From: Calditrichaceae bacterium
GTDB taxonomy: Bacteria > Calditrichota > Calditrichia > RBG-13-44-9 > J075
Length of the DNA stretch: 64,000 nucleotides
Direction: 5' to 3'
Assembly (NCBI GenBank): GCA_013360445.1
Contig: JABWBP010000006.1
Location: 1-64,000 of the forward strand
The notes below the pieces were generated by a model, which worked only from the letters and a program-made list of their open reading frames with translations, was not told where the DNA came from and made no database searches. Made by a program: the position numbers and the translations under genes. Positions 9,144 to 17,337 of this stretch are shown in pieces (within the stretch, counting starts at the first letter, position 1; the number at the start of each line of letters is the position of its first letter).

Positions 9144-10307
9144 ATGAAACGGAGAATGTTAACGGCGGCGGCAGCGGTGGTTTTGTTGATGGCGGGCTAT
9201 TCCGGATTTGCCCAGGAAGAGAAAAAAGAATCGAAGCAGGAGGTGAAAGCGGCCAATTCCGAAAGTATCTCGCTTTCCGGGCGGGTGCAGCTTCAGCATT
9301 TGTACACCGACCAGTTCGAGTCCGATGGGACAGTCACCAATTACGGATTCCGGATGCGGCGGGTGCGGCTGCGCACCGATGCGAAGCTAACCCCCTTTGT
9401 TTCTGCCCGGGTTGAATTCGATGTGCGGGATAACAGCCCGGTTTTAAAAGACGCGTTCGGTAAAATCAAATTGTTTGAGAATTACAATCTCCGGGGCGGG
9501 CAGTTCAAAGTTCCGGTGTGGCGGGAAGAATATATCCGTTCTTCCGGGGAATTGCTGTTAGTGGAACGCAGCCCCGTGGCAGACTTTTTAGCCCTGATGC
9601 TTCTCTCCGCCCGGCAGGTCGGCGCGGAATTCGGCGGTAATGTAACCAAGCAACTCTCCTTTGCCATCAACTACAATAATGGCGCCGGCGAAGGTATTCA
9701 TGAGCTGGCCCGGCGCAAGGAATCCACTCTTACCGTAAACGGTGTAAGAGTAAACAATGTCAACAATGGAAAGATGCTGGTGGGGCGGATCGATTTCAAT
9801 CCCGGCAAGCAACTTCAACTCGGCATCTCCGCAGCGGTTAATTACATCGGCAACGAAATCGCCAGTTTCGATAGCTTAGGCAATAAAACCGGGGTCAAGA
9901 ATACCCGGGGCCAAAATAGCGTTATTGCGCCGGACCTGGGCATCTATCTCCCCATGGGAGTGGACGTTGAAGCAGGGGCTGCCTTTGGCACCATTACCAA
10001 AAATTATTTGAACACCAAAGATGATGTAGATTTTACGGGATTTGACATCACCGGGCGCTGGAAAACCAAATTACAGAATGCCAGCGCGAACTTAGGCGGG
10101 CTGGACGGCTTTGAGTTCGCCGCTGGTGTCAGCTACCTGGACACTGATTTCGATCTTGTTGGCGAACGGCTGGTGGTTCGGGCAGGGCCGGCCTTTTACT
10201 TCGGCAAAAGGACCCGGCTGCAAGTGAATGGGGAATACGTGGAACCCACGAATGAAGAGGAAGACAATATTTTACGGCTGCGCTCGCAGATTACCGTGAA
10301 CTTGTAA
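9144..10307 (+). CDS. Phosphate-selective-type porin (OprP/OprO family)
   Basis: Outer-membrane beta-barrel with a clear Sec signal peptide (MKRRMLTAAAAVVLLMAG...GFAQ) and an acidic/lysine-rich linker, then alternating amphipathic strands: GRVQLQHLYTDQF, GFRMRRVRLRTDAKL, SARVEFDV, ending in LRSQITVNL. The layout matches the Porin_O_P family, which admits phosphate or polyphosphate anions. Length is 387 residues. A strong GGAGG lies before the ATG. Its position directly upstream of pstSCAB-phoU, with candidate Pho boxes in front, supports phosphate uptake as the role; actual selectivity cannot be read from sequence. Confidence 0.8.
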   Translation: MKRRMLTAAAAVVLLMAGYSGFAQEEKKESKQEVKAANSESISLSGRVQLQHLYTDQFESDGTVTNYGFRMRRVRLRTDAKLTPFVSARVEFDVRDNSPVLKDAFGKIKLFENYNLRGGQFKVPVWREEYIRSSGELLLVERSPVADFLALMLLSARQVGAEFGGNVTKQLSFAINYNNGAGEGIHELARRKESTLTVNGVRVNNVNNGKMLVGRIDFNPGKQLQLGISAAVNYIGNEIASFDSLGNKTGVKNTRGQNSVIAPDLGIYLPMGVDVEAGAAFGTITKNYLNTKDDVDFTGFDITGRWKTKLQNASANLGGLDGFEFAAGVSYLDTDFDLVGERLVVRAGPAFYFGKRTRLQVNGEYVEPTNEEEDNILRLRSQITVNL

Positions 10308-10375
10308 GTGATTGAAAATTGAAGATTGGATTGGTAGAGGTCGGGTTCCCAAGATTAACAAGGCTATTAACCGAA

Positions 10376-10393
10376 GTGAAACAGCTTTGTAAC
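10376..10393 (+). promoter_or_regulatory. Candidate PhoB box upstream of pstS
   Basis: GTGAAAC (10376-10382), four bases, then TTGTAAC (10387-10393) gives the 11-base direct-repeat spacing of a Pho box; TTGGCAAAC follows. TTGTAACA also occurs in the porin upstream region. Match to consensus is partial. Confidence 0.3.
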
Positions 10394-10464
10394 ATTGGCA
10401 AACTAAGTTTTGCTTTCTGAATCAGGGAATGAACCCTGGTATTACTTGATGAAAAGGAGACGGT

Positions 10465-11448
10465 ATGAAAACTGTAGCATTTGGTAAAAAGATGCTGATT
10501 ATCGGGATCGTCCTGGGATTTTTCGCCCAGGCGGTAATGGCGCAGAACGTTAAGGTGGATGAACGGATTCCCCGTTATAAAAAAGCGGCCAGTATCAGCG
10601 GGAACGCTAACAGCATCGGTTCCGACACCATGAACAATCTGATGGCCCTCTGGTTGGAAGGATTCCGCAAATATTACCCCCTGGTAAACGTACAAATCGA
10701 GGGCAAAGGGTCTTCCACCGCGCCCCCCGCATTGATCGAGAGTACCGCGCAGTTTGGGCCTATGTCGCGAGCCATGAAGTCTAAGGAAATCGACGCCATC
10801 GAGCAAAAATACGGATTCAAGCCCACCGCTCTGCGCACTTCTTTAGACGCGCTGGCGGTGTTCGTGCACAAAGACAACCCCCTGCAATGCCTCTCAATGG
10901 ATGAAGTGGATGCAATTTTCTCCAAAACCCGTAAAAGAGGGTTCGCCACGGATATCGTTACCTGGGGCGATTTGGGGCTGAAAGGGGAGTGGCAGAATCA
11001 ACCCCTGCGTCTCTACGGACGTAACTCCGCCAGCGGAACCTACGGATTTTTCAAAGATCATGCCCTGGATAAGGGCGATTTCAAAGACAGCGTGAAGGAG
11101 CAGCCCGGCTCCGCCTCCGTGGTGCAAGGGATAACGGAAGATAAATTTGCTATCGGCTACAGCGGGATCGGCTACCAGACCTCCGGTGTGAAAGCCCTGG
11201 CGTTATCGGAGAAAAAGGGCGGGGAATGTTTCGACGGGAGCTACAATAATGTAACCAGCGAGAGATACCTGCTCTCCCGTTACCTCTACGTTTACATTAT
11301 AAAGGCTCCCGGCAAACCGCTGGATCCCCTGGTCAAAGAATTCCTGAAGTTCGTCTTCAGCTACGAAGGCCAGGAAGTGGTGGTGAAAGACGGCTACCTG
11401 CCGCTGCCCTACGAAATCGTGATGGAAGAATTGAAGCAACTGGAATAA
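10465..11448 (+). CDS. pstS: Phosphate ABC transporter substrate-binding protein PstS
   Basis: Periplasmic phosphate-binding protein of the high-affinity Pst transporter, 327 residues, with a signal peptide cleaved after ...FAQAVMA. Domain motifs are SGNANSIGSDTMNNLMALW, VQIEGKGSSTAPPALIES, RNSASGTYGFFKDH and FAIGYSGIGYQT, typical of PstS phosphate contacts. AAGGAGA sits before the ATG. It begins the order pstS-pstC-pstA-pstB-phoU on the plus strand and is probably induced by phosphate starvation. A 150-nt gap holding an octamer repeat hairpin separates it from pstC. Confidence 0.9.
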   Translation: MKTVAFGKKMLIIGIVLGFFAQAVMAQNVKVDERIPRYKKAASISGNANSIGSDTMNNLMALWLEGFRKYYPLVNVQIEGKGSSTAPPALIESTAQFGPMSRAMKSKEIDAIEQKYGFKPTALRTSLDALAVFVHKDNPLQCLSMDEVDAIFSKTRKRGFATDIVTWGDLGLKGEWQNQPLRLYGRNSASGTYGFFKDHALDKGDFKDSVKEQPGSASVVQGITEDKFAIGYSGIGYQTSGVKALALSEKKGGECFDGSYNNVTSERYLLSRYLYVYIIKAPGKPLDPLVKEFLKFVFSYEGQEVVVKDGYLPLPYEIVMEELKQLE

Positions 11449-11457
11449 CAAGCACAG

Positions 11458-11590
11458 TGTTTTGTGTTCAGGTGTTCAGGTGTTCGAGTGTTTTAGTGTT
11501 CAAGACGCCCAAATGCTCGAACACCGGTGCACTAGAACACTCGAACACCTGAACACTTAAACACCTGGACACCTGCGCACTCAAACACTG
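11458..11590. repeat. Inverted octamer array between pstS and pstC
   Basis: Left arm: five consecutive 8-mers of the form GTGTTCAG (some GTGTTCGA, GTGTTTTA, GTGTTCAA). Right arm: about nine 8-mers of the complementary form CGAACACC/TGAACACT. Together they can fold into a long imperfect hairpin inside the pst transcript. Confidence 0.8.
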
Positions 11591-11598
11591 AAGTAAGC

Positions 11599-13851
11599 AT
11601 GTTGCAAACAGAGACGAAACCAAAACACTACCAAAAGGTCATCCGGGCAGACCGGTGGGCGCGGCGCTTGATTACTTTCGGCGGCTATGGAATCATCGCC
11701 AGCATTGTAGCAATCCTGCTGTTTCTGGCCTACCAGAGCCTGCCTCTGGCGAAAAACGCCGCTATCAAAACGCTGTTTACCTTTCCGGCGAGCCAGGGAC
11801 CCTCGAAAGCGCTGTTGACCGGCATCGATCCCTTCCAGGAAATATTCTATATCCTCGATGAAGCGGGGCATGTGCAATTTTACCAGACCGCCGGAACGAA
11901 ACCGCTGTCGGAAGCGCAATTGCCGCTTTCCGGGAACGAAAAAATCCTTGCAGCAGCCAAAGGCAGCCTGAGTTCGGAGCTGTTTGCCGCCGGCACTGAT
12001 TCCGGCCGGATCATCACTGCGGAAGTGCGTTTTCAATTAGATTATTCCGAAAGCGGACGCGCGGTTATCCCCTCGCTTTCGGTGAAAGAGATATGGAAGA
12101 TTCCCGCAGCCGGCAAAGCCGCAAGCAGCAATGCCGCAAGCAGCGACACCCTGCCGGATCATGTGGAAAAATTAGCCTTCAGCCAGAATGAAGACGGTTC
12201 GCGGTTTTACGCCTGGGTCGATCACCAGGGAGCGTTATGGGTGCGCAGTTACGACGCCGAGGAAGAAGTAGATTACCTCCACCCGCTATCGCAGTACCTG
12301 GGCGAATCTTCCGTCACTGCCCTGACCATCAGCAACCACGGGGAGAACCTGGTGGCGGCGGCGGCAAACGGGATAATGCGCTGGTTCGATCTGAAGGACC
12401 TTGAAAAAGCGGCCCTGCGGGATGAATGGAGCATTTCCAACGGCCCCGCCAGCGCTCTTAGCTACCTTTTGGGCGACCAGGCCGTGGCCATCGGAACCGC
12501 AGCGGGCGCGGTAGAAGTGTGGTTTCCGGTGCGCACCCCCTCCAATCTGATGAAATTCCGGCAAATCCACAGCTTCCGCAGCCACTCCGCCGCCGTGGCG
12601 CAGATCTATCACTCCTCGCGCAACCGCGATTTTCTGACCATCGACGCGGAAGGCGCCGCGCAGTTGCACTATTCCACCACCGGGAAAACGGAAGTGCAGT
12701 TTCCCCGCCCGGAGTTTTCCATCGCCGCCGGGGCTTTTGCGCCCAAATCCGACGGCATCCTGCTCGTAGATGCCCAAAAACGCTTCACCCTGTTCCGGCT
12801 GGATAATCCCCACCCGGAAAGCACCGTGAAAGCTCTTTTCGGCAAAGTGTGGTACGAAGGTTACCCGGGGCCGGAATTCGTCTGGCAGTCCACCGGCGGC
12901 AGCGATGAATTCGAGTCCAAGCTCAGCTTGATTCCCCTGATCTTCGGAACCCTGAAGGGAACCCTCTATGCCCTGCTGTTCTCGGTTCCCATCGCCCTGT
13001 TAGCGGCGATCTATGTTTCCCAGTTCGCCCCCTTCCGGCTCTCCCGGATCGTAAAACCCACCGTGGAGATCATGGCCGCGCTGCCCAGCGTGGTAATCGG
13101 TTTTTTAGCGGGGTTGTATTTTTCCCCTTTATTCGAGCAATACCTGATGAGCACCTTCGTGTTTTTGATATTGCTGCCGCTCATCTTCCTGGCCGGGGTG
13201 GCGGCCTGGCGCGCGGTTCCGGAAAGTTACCGGATGAAAATCCGCCCCGGCTTTGAAGTATTATTCATTATCCCGGTTATCCTGATCGCTTTGCAGGCTT
13301 CCGCCAGCCTCGGGCACCCGGTGGAGAACTTCCTGTTCAGGGGGAATTTTCAGCAGTGGCTCTATACCACCTGGGGGATCACCTACGAAACCCGGAACAG
13401 TTTTGTGGTAGGATTCGCTCTGGGTTTTGCGGTGATCCCGATTATCTTCACGGTTTCGGAAGACGCCCTCTCCAACGTGCCCAAATCATTGACCTCGGCC
13501 TCGCTGGCGCTGGGCGCCTCGCGCTGGCAAACCGTGCGCCGGGTGGTGATTCCGGCGGCGTCCGGGGGGATTTTTGCGGCGATCATGTTAGGGCTGGGCC
13601 GGGCGGTCGGCGAGACCATGATCGTGTTGATGGCTACCGGCAACACCCCGATCATCGATTTCAATCCCTTTAACGGTTTCCGGGCCATGAGCGCCTGCAT
13701 TGCGGTGGAAATCCCGGAAGCGCCGGTCGGCGGAACCCTCTACCGGGTGCTGTTCCTCACCGCCCTGTTGTTGTTCGTCTTCACCTTTGTTCTGAATACG
13801 CTCTCTTCCCTGGTCGGGGAAAGATTGCGGAAAAAATATGCCCGCTTTTAG
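11599..13851 (+). CDS. pstC: Phosphate ABC transporter permease PstC with large periplasmic insert
   Basis: Inner-membrane permease of the Pst system. At 750 residues it is more than twice the size of minimal PstC (about 310). TM1 lies near residues 28-48. It is followed by about 390 extracytoplasmic residues with propeller-like repeats (LAFSQNEDGSRFYAWVDHQG; TISNHGENLVAAAANGIMRWF), then the permease core from about 440 with the binding-protein-dependent signature ALGASRWQTVRRVVIPAASGG and GLGRAVGETMIVLMATG. Large PstC forms with such an insert are known in gammaproteobacteria. The insert could modulate PstS docking; that is inference. Confidence 0.88.
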   Translation: MLQTETKPKHYQKVIRADRWARRLITFGGYGIIASIVAILLFLAYQSLPLAKNAAIKTLFTFPASQGPSKALLTGIDPFQEIFYILDEAGHVQFYQTAGTKPLSEAQLPLSGNEKILAAAKGSLSSELFAAGTDSGRIITAEVRFQLDYSESGRAVIPSLSVKEIWKIPAAGKAASSNAASSDTLPDHVEKLAFSQNEDGSRFYAWVDHQGALWVRSYDAEEEVDYLHPLSQYLGESSVTALTISNHGENLVAAAANGIMRWFDLKDLEKAALRDEWSISNGPASALSYLLGDQAVAIGTAAGAVEVWFPVRTPSNLMKFRQIHSFRSHSAAVAQIYHSSRNRDFLTIDAEGAAQLHYSTTGKTEVQFPRPEFSIAAGAFAPKSDGILLVDAQKRFTLFRLDNPHPESTVKALFGKVWYEGYPGPEFVWQSTGGSDEFESKLSLIPLIFGTLKGTLYALLFSVPIALLAAIYVSQFAPFRLSRIVKPTVEIMAALPSVVIGFLAGLYFSPLFEQYLMSTFVFLILLPLIFLAGVAAWRAVPESYRMKIRPGFEVLFIIPVILIALQASASLGHPVENFLFRGNFQQWLYTTWGITYETRNSFVVGFALGFAVIPIIFTVSEDALSNVPKSLTSASLALGASRWQTVRRVVIPAASGGIFAAIMLGLGRAVGETMIVLMATGNTPIIDFNPFNGFRAMSACIAVEIPEAPVGGTLYRVLFLTALLLFVFTFVLNTLSSLVGERLRKKYARF

Positions 13852-13852
13852 G

Positions 13853-13922
13853 CGCAAAGCGCAGAGGAAAACAGCAGGCCGGGAAATACCCGCCATGCGC
13901 TCTGCGCCATGCGAAGGAAAAG
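13853..13922. repeat. GCGCAGAG-type repeat between pstC and pstA
   Basis: AGGCGCAAAGCGCAGAGG is followed by its approximate complement CATGCGCTCTGCGCCATGCG, forming a hairpin just ahead of the pstA ribosome-binding site. It is the same family as the array at 18470-18600. Confidence 0.6.
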
Positions 13923-13924
13923 AT

Positions 13925-15580
13925 ATGGAACGCAGAATCAGTTATTTTAAACAAAAAGGCGATTCGTACATTTTTGCGGCCAGCCTGGGATTGGTAATCT
14001 CCCTGGGGATGGTGGCCTGGATCATTTTTGTGATTTTAAGCCGCGGCTTATCCTTTTTCTGGCCCGGCGATACCGTCCTGGTAAAATTGCACAACGATAG
14101 CGCCTACCTGGGGGAAATCTGGGAGTCGAAAACCGTGTACCGGCTCGACGCCGAGGGAGACGAGCACGAGGAAGAACAGTTCCAGATGAAAATCGGTAAT
14201 CGCGACCTTTACGGAAGAGATTTTATCTGGCTGAACAGGGCCGATGTCGCGCAAGAAAGCAGTCCCCCGGACGCGGTGACCATCGAGCGCCGGGAATATG
14301 GGAAATTTTTCGGGTTTATCCGTGCGGTGCAGATTGGGGAGGAGCGTTTCGAGCAGCCCGGGGCAGTATTATTCGAAAAGGCGCGGGAAGCTCACCGCCA
14401 GGCCACCGCGACCCGGGGGCGCATAAAAGACACCCAAAAAAAGCTAAATAAGCTGATGCAGCCGCTGGCAAACTTGCAGCGTGAAATTACCCTCCTGCAA
14501 CTTTCCCCGGAGGCCAAAACCGAAAAAGGGCGGCAAAAATTAGCCGAATTACAAAAAGAGGCTGAAAGCAGGGAACAATCCATTGCCGATGGCTACGGAA
14601 TATTGAACCAGGAGCTCGAAAGGCTCACCCTCCAAAACCGTTCCATCATTTTGACCATGGCCACCGCGGAAGGGGCGGAAAAAGAGATTTATTTTTCGGA
14701 AATCGTGCGTTTTTTCCGGCCAAACACGATGAGCGGCCTGGCAAAAGCCTGGCTCTACGCCGGAAAATTATGGGAATTCGTGGCCGATGAACCCCGGGAG
14801 TCCAACACTGAGGGCGGGGTGTTCCCGGCAATCTTCGGCACCGTGGTGATGGTGCTGCTGATGTCCATTGCCGTGGTTCCCTTCGGAGTGATGGCGGCGA
14901 TCTACCTGAACGAATACGCCAGGCAAGGCGCGATGATCCGTTTCATCCGCCTCTCGGTAAACAACCTCGCCGGGGTTCCTTCGATTGTATTCGGGGTATT
15001 CGGATTGGGATTTTTCATCTACGCCGTGGGCGGGAGCATTGACCAGTTCTTTTTCAGCGACAAATTGCCCGAGCCTACTTTCGGAACCGGGGGAATCCTG
15101 TGGGCTTCCTTTACCCTGGCGCTGCTGACCCTTCCGGTAGTGGTAGTCGCCACGGAAGAAGGCCTGTTAGCGGTTCCCCGCGCCAACAAAGAAGGGGCCT
15201 TAGCCCTGGGCGCTACCCGCTGGCAAATGATCCGCAAGGTGGTGTTGCCCAACGCCCTGCCCGGTATTTTAACCGGCTTGATCCTGGCCATCAGCCGCGG
15301 GGCCGGCGAGGTAGCGCCGCTGATGATTACCGGGGTAGTGAAGCTTGCCCCCACCCTGGCCATCGACGGCTCTTTTCCGTTCCTGCACCTGGACCGGAAA
15401 TTCATGCACTTAGGATTTCACATTTACGACGTGGGATTCCAGTCGCCCAATGTGGAGGCCGCCAAGCCGATGGTGTACACCACCGCGCTCCTATTAATCG
15501 TGATCGTGGTGCTGCTAAACCTGGTGGCAATATACTTCAGAAACCGGTTGCGAAAAAAATACCGGGGATCAACTTTTTAG
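13925..15580 (+). CDS. pstA: Phosphate ABC transporter permease PstA with coiled-coil insert
   Basis: Second Pst permease, 551 residues from the ATG at 13925, which is preceded by GAAGGAAAAG. Earlier in-frame starts would only translate the repeat. TM1 is near residues 20-42. A long extracytoplasmic insert of about 270 residues includes a predicted coiled coil rich in Gln, Lys and Glu (TRGRIKDTQKKLNKLMQ...LAELQKEAESREQ). The permease core starts near 290 with the EAA-like loop ALALGATRWQMIRKVVLPNA and SRGAGEVAPLMITG. As with pstC, the insert makes it much longer than the minimal subunit, and the two inserts may interact outside the membrane. Confidence 0.88.
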   Translation: MERRISYFKQKGDSYIFAASLGLVISLGMVAWIIFVILSRGLSFFWPGDTVLVKLHNDSAYLGEIWESKTVYRLDAEGDEHEEEQFQMKIGNRDLYGRDFIWLNRADVAQESSPPDAVTIERREYGKFFGFIRAVQIGEERFEQPGAVLFEKAREAHRQATATRGRIKDTQKKLNKLMQPLANLQREITLLQLSPEAKTEKGRQKLAELQKEAESREQSIADGYGILNQELERLTLQNRSIILTMATAEGAEKEIYFSEIVRFFRPNTMSGLAKAWLYAGKLWEFVADEPRESNTEGGVFPAIFGTVVMVLLMSIAVVPFGVMAAIYLNEYARQGAMIRFIRLSVNNLAGVPSIVFGVFGLGFFIYAVGGSIDQFFFSDKLPEPTFGTGGILWASFTLALLTLPVVVVATEEGLLAVPRANKEGALALGATRWQMIRKVVLPNALPGILTGLILAISRGAGEVAPLMITGVVKLAPTLAIDGSFPFLHLDRKFMHLGFHIYDVGFQSPNVEAAKPMVYTTALLLIVIVVLLNLVAIYFRNRLRKKYRGSTF

Positions 15581-15665
15581 TTATGAGTTACGGGTTACGT
15601 ATTACGTATTACGTAATGCGTATTGCGTAATGCGTAAAAACGAAATGCGCAATGAAATACGAAAT
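15581..15665. repeat. Heptamer array (CGTATTA type) between pstA and pstB
   Basis: About eleven 7-base units such as CGGGTTA, CGTATTA, CGTAATG, CGTATTG followed by the reverse forms AAATACG, AAATACG. It starts at the pstA stop codon and ends about 24 nt before the pstB ATG. A fold-back hairpin is likely. Confidence 0.8.
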
Positions 15666-15688
15666 ACGCCATACCACAGGTAAAAAAT

Positions 15689-16531
15689 ATGGAAATGCTT
15701 CAAAAGGATATGGAGAAGATGGCCGAAACCGCTCATCCGGAAATTCCCGTTGAATTTTCCGCCCTGGCCGGGGAGAGAATCGTCATTGAAACGACCGAAC
15801 TGGATTTCTACTATTCGGCGGAATCCCATGCGTTGAAAAAGGTCAATATTCGCATACCCTACCGGAAAGTGACCGCCTTTATCGGCCCCTCCGGCTGCGG
15901 AAAATCCACCTTGCTGCGCTGCTTCAACCGCATGAATGATCTCATCCCCGGCTCTTTCCTGGAAGGAAAAGTGCTCATCGAGGGCGAGGATATTTATAAG
16001 AACGGGATTCGCTTAGAAGAACTGCGCAAAAAGGTGGGGATGGTATTCCAGAAATCCAACCCTTTTCCCATGAGCGTTTGGGAAAACGTGGCCTTTGGTC
16101 CCCGGGTAAACGGCATCACCAATAAATCCGAATTGGAAGAGATGGTGGAATCTTCCTTGAAACAGGCGGATCTCTGGAAAGAAGTCAAAGATCGCTTGCA
16201 AGCCTCCGCGCTGGATCTCTCCGGCGGTCAGCAGCAGCGGTTGTGCATTGCCCGAACCCTGGCCAACAAGCCGGATATTATCCTGATGGATGAGCCGGCC
16301 TCGGCGTTAGACCCCATTTCAACCGGGAAAATCGAAGAAACCATCAACGAGTTGAAAGAGGAATACACCATTGTGATCGTCACCCATAACATGCAGCAGG
16401 CGGGGCGGATTTCCGACTATACCGCCTTTATGATGTTAGGCGAAATGGTGGAATTCGACACCACTAAAAAGATTTTTACCAATCCCAGGGAGAAAATGAC
16501 CGAGGATTATATTACCGGGCGCTTCGGATAA
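15689..16531 (+). CDS. pstB: Phosphate ABC transporter ATP-binding protein PstB
   Basis: Cytoplasmic ATPase powering Pst uptake, 280 residues. Walker [10 protein letters not shown], the PstB-typical [15 protein letters not shown]-loop [13 protein letters not shown], signature [14 protein letters not shown], Walker [16 protein letters not shown] and the H-loop VTHNMQQA are all intact. The C-terminal [17 protein letters not shown]-like end is diagnostic for PstB. About 30 N-terminal residues precede the nucleotide-binding domain and may be partly untranslated, because in-frame ATGs exist at 15689 and 15710. Confidence 0.95.
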   Translation: MEMLQKDMEKMAETAHPEIPVEFSALAGERIVIETTELDFYYSAESHALKKVNIRIPYRKVTAFIGPSGCGKSTLLRCFNRMNDLIPGSFLEGKVLIEGEDIYKNGIRLEELRKKVGMVFQKSNPFPMSVWENVAFGPRVNGITNKSELEEMVESSLKQADLWKEVKDRLQASALDLSGGQQQRLCIARTLANKPDIILMDEPASALDPISTGKIEETINELKEEYTIVIVTHNMQQAGRISDYTAFMMLGEMVEFDTTKKIFTNPREKMTEDYITGRFG

Positions 16532-16537
16532 GAAGCG

Positions 16538-16625
16538 TTCGAGAGTTTAGAGTTTGGAGTTTAGAGTCTCGAGTTTTTCAACTCGAAACTCTAAACTCGA
16601 GACTCGAAACTGAAAACCCAAAACC
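16538..16625. repeat. Inverted heptamer array (GAGTTTA type) between pstB and phoU
   Basis: Units TTAGAGT, TTGGAGT, TTAGAGT, CTCGAGT, then a short loop and CTCGAAA, CTCTAAA, CTCGAGA, CTCGAAA: a nearly perfect fold-back made of 7-mers. Confidence 0.8.
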
Positions 16626-16645
16626 CCTAATCCGGGAATTCACCG

Positions 16646-17305
16646 ATGAAAGAAAAGTTCATTCAACTCTTAGAGAGTATTAAAAAAGATTTGATATTCC
16701 TGGCGAACGAAGCGGAGCATAGCATCCGGCAGGCCATGCGGGCGCTGGAAAAAAGAGACTCCCAACTGGCGCAGCAGGTAATCGATCTGGACGCGGGAAT
16801 CGATCGCAAAGAAGTGGCGATTGAAGACCAGATTCTGGCGCTGTTAGCCTTGCAGCAGCCGGTAGCCATCGATCTGCGTTTTATCGTTGCGGGATTGAAG
16901 ATGAACAGCGACCTGGAGCGGATCGGCGATCACGCTGTCAATATCGCCCAAACGGTGATCGAGTGGGGAGAAAAACCCTATGTTCAATCCCTTGACGAGC
17001 TTTTCCGGATGAGCGAGCTTTCCTGCAAGATGCTGCATGATGCGGTGAGCGCCTTTATCCACCAGGACTCGGATCTGGCGCGAAAAGTATGCGCCCAGGA
17101 CTCTTCGGTAGATGATCTTTATCGCAAAATCGTCTTGGACACCATCGAAGTGCTCCGCAACAACCCGGAACAAATGGAACAAGGCTTCGCCGCGGTGCGC
17201 ATTGCCCGCAACCTGGAACGGGTGGCGGACCTCTCCACCAACATCGGTGAAGACGTAGTGTTCATGAAAGAAGCCAAGATCATTCGCCACCAATTCGAGG
17301 GATGA
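16646..17305 (+). CDS. phoU: Phosphate signalling complex protein PhoU
   Basis: Regulator coupling Pst activity to the Pho two-component system, cytoplasmic and membrane-associated. Its 219 residues form two similar three-helix bundles, each with the metal-cluster motif: DLDAGIDRKEVAIED and DSSVDDLYRKIV (E/DxxxD pattern), plus MNSDLERIGDHAVNIAQ and RNLERVADLSTNIGED. It ends the operon. Only 32 nt separate its stop from the convergent PQQ-propeller gene. Confidence 0.93.
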   Translation: MKEKFIQLLESIKKDLIFLANEAEHSIRQAMRALEKRDSQLAQQVIDLDAGIDRKEVAIEDQILALLALQQPVAIDLRFIVAGLKMNSDLERIGDHAVNIAQTVIEWGEKPYVQSLDELFRMSELSCKMLHDAVSAFIHQDSDLARKVCAQDSSVDDLYRKIVLDTIEVLRNNPEQMEQGFAAVRIARNLERVADLSTNIGEDVVFMKEAKIIRHQFEG

Positions 17306-17337
17306 AGCTGCTCTTAAATAATTGGCAATTGTTGGGG

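Noticed and set aside
11458-11590. Octamer array considered as a CRISPR-like array
   Set aside because: Units are 8 bases with no unique spacers, and the right arm is the reverse complement of the left. No cas genes in the window.
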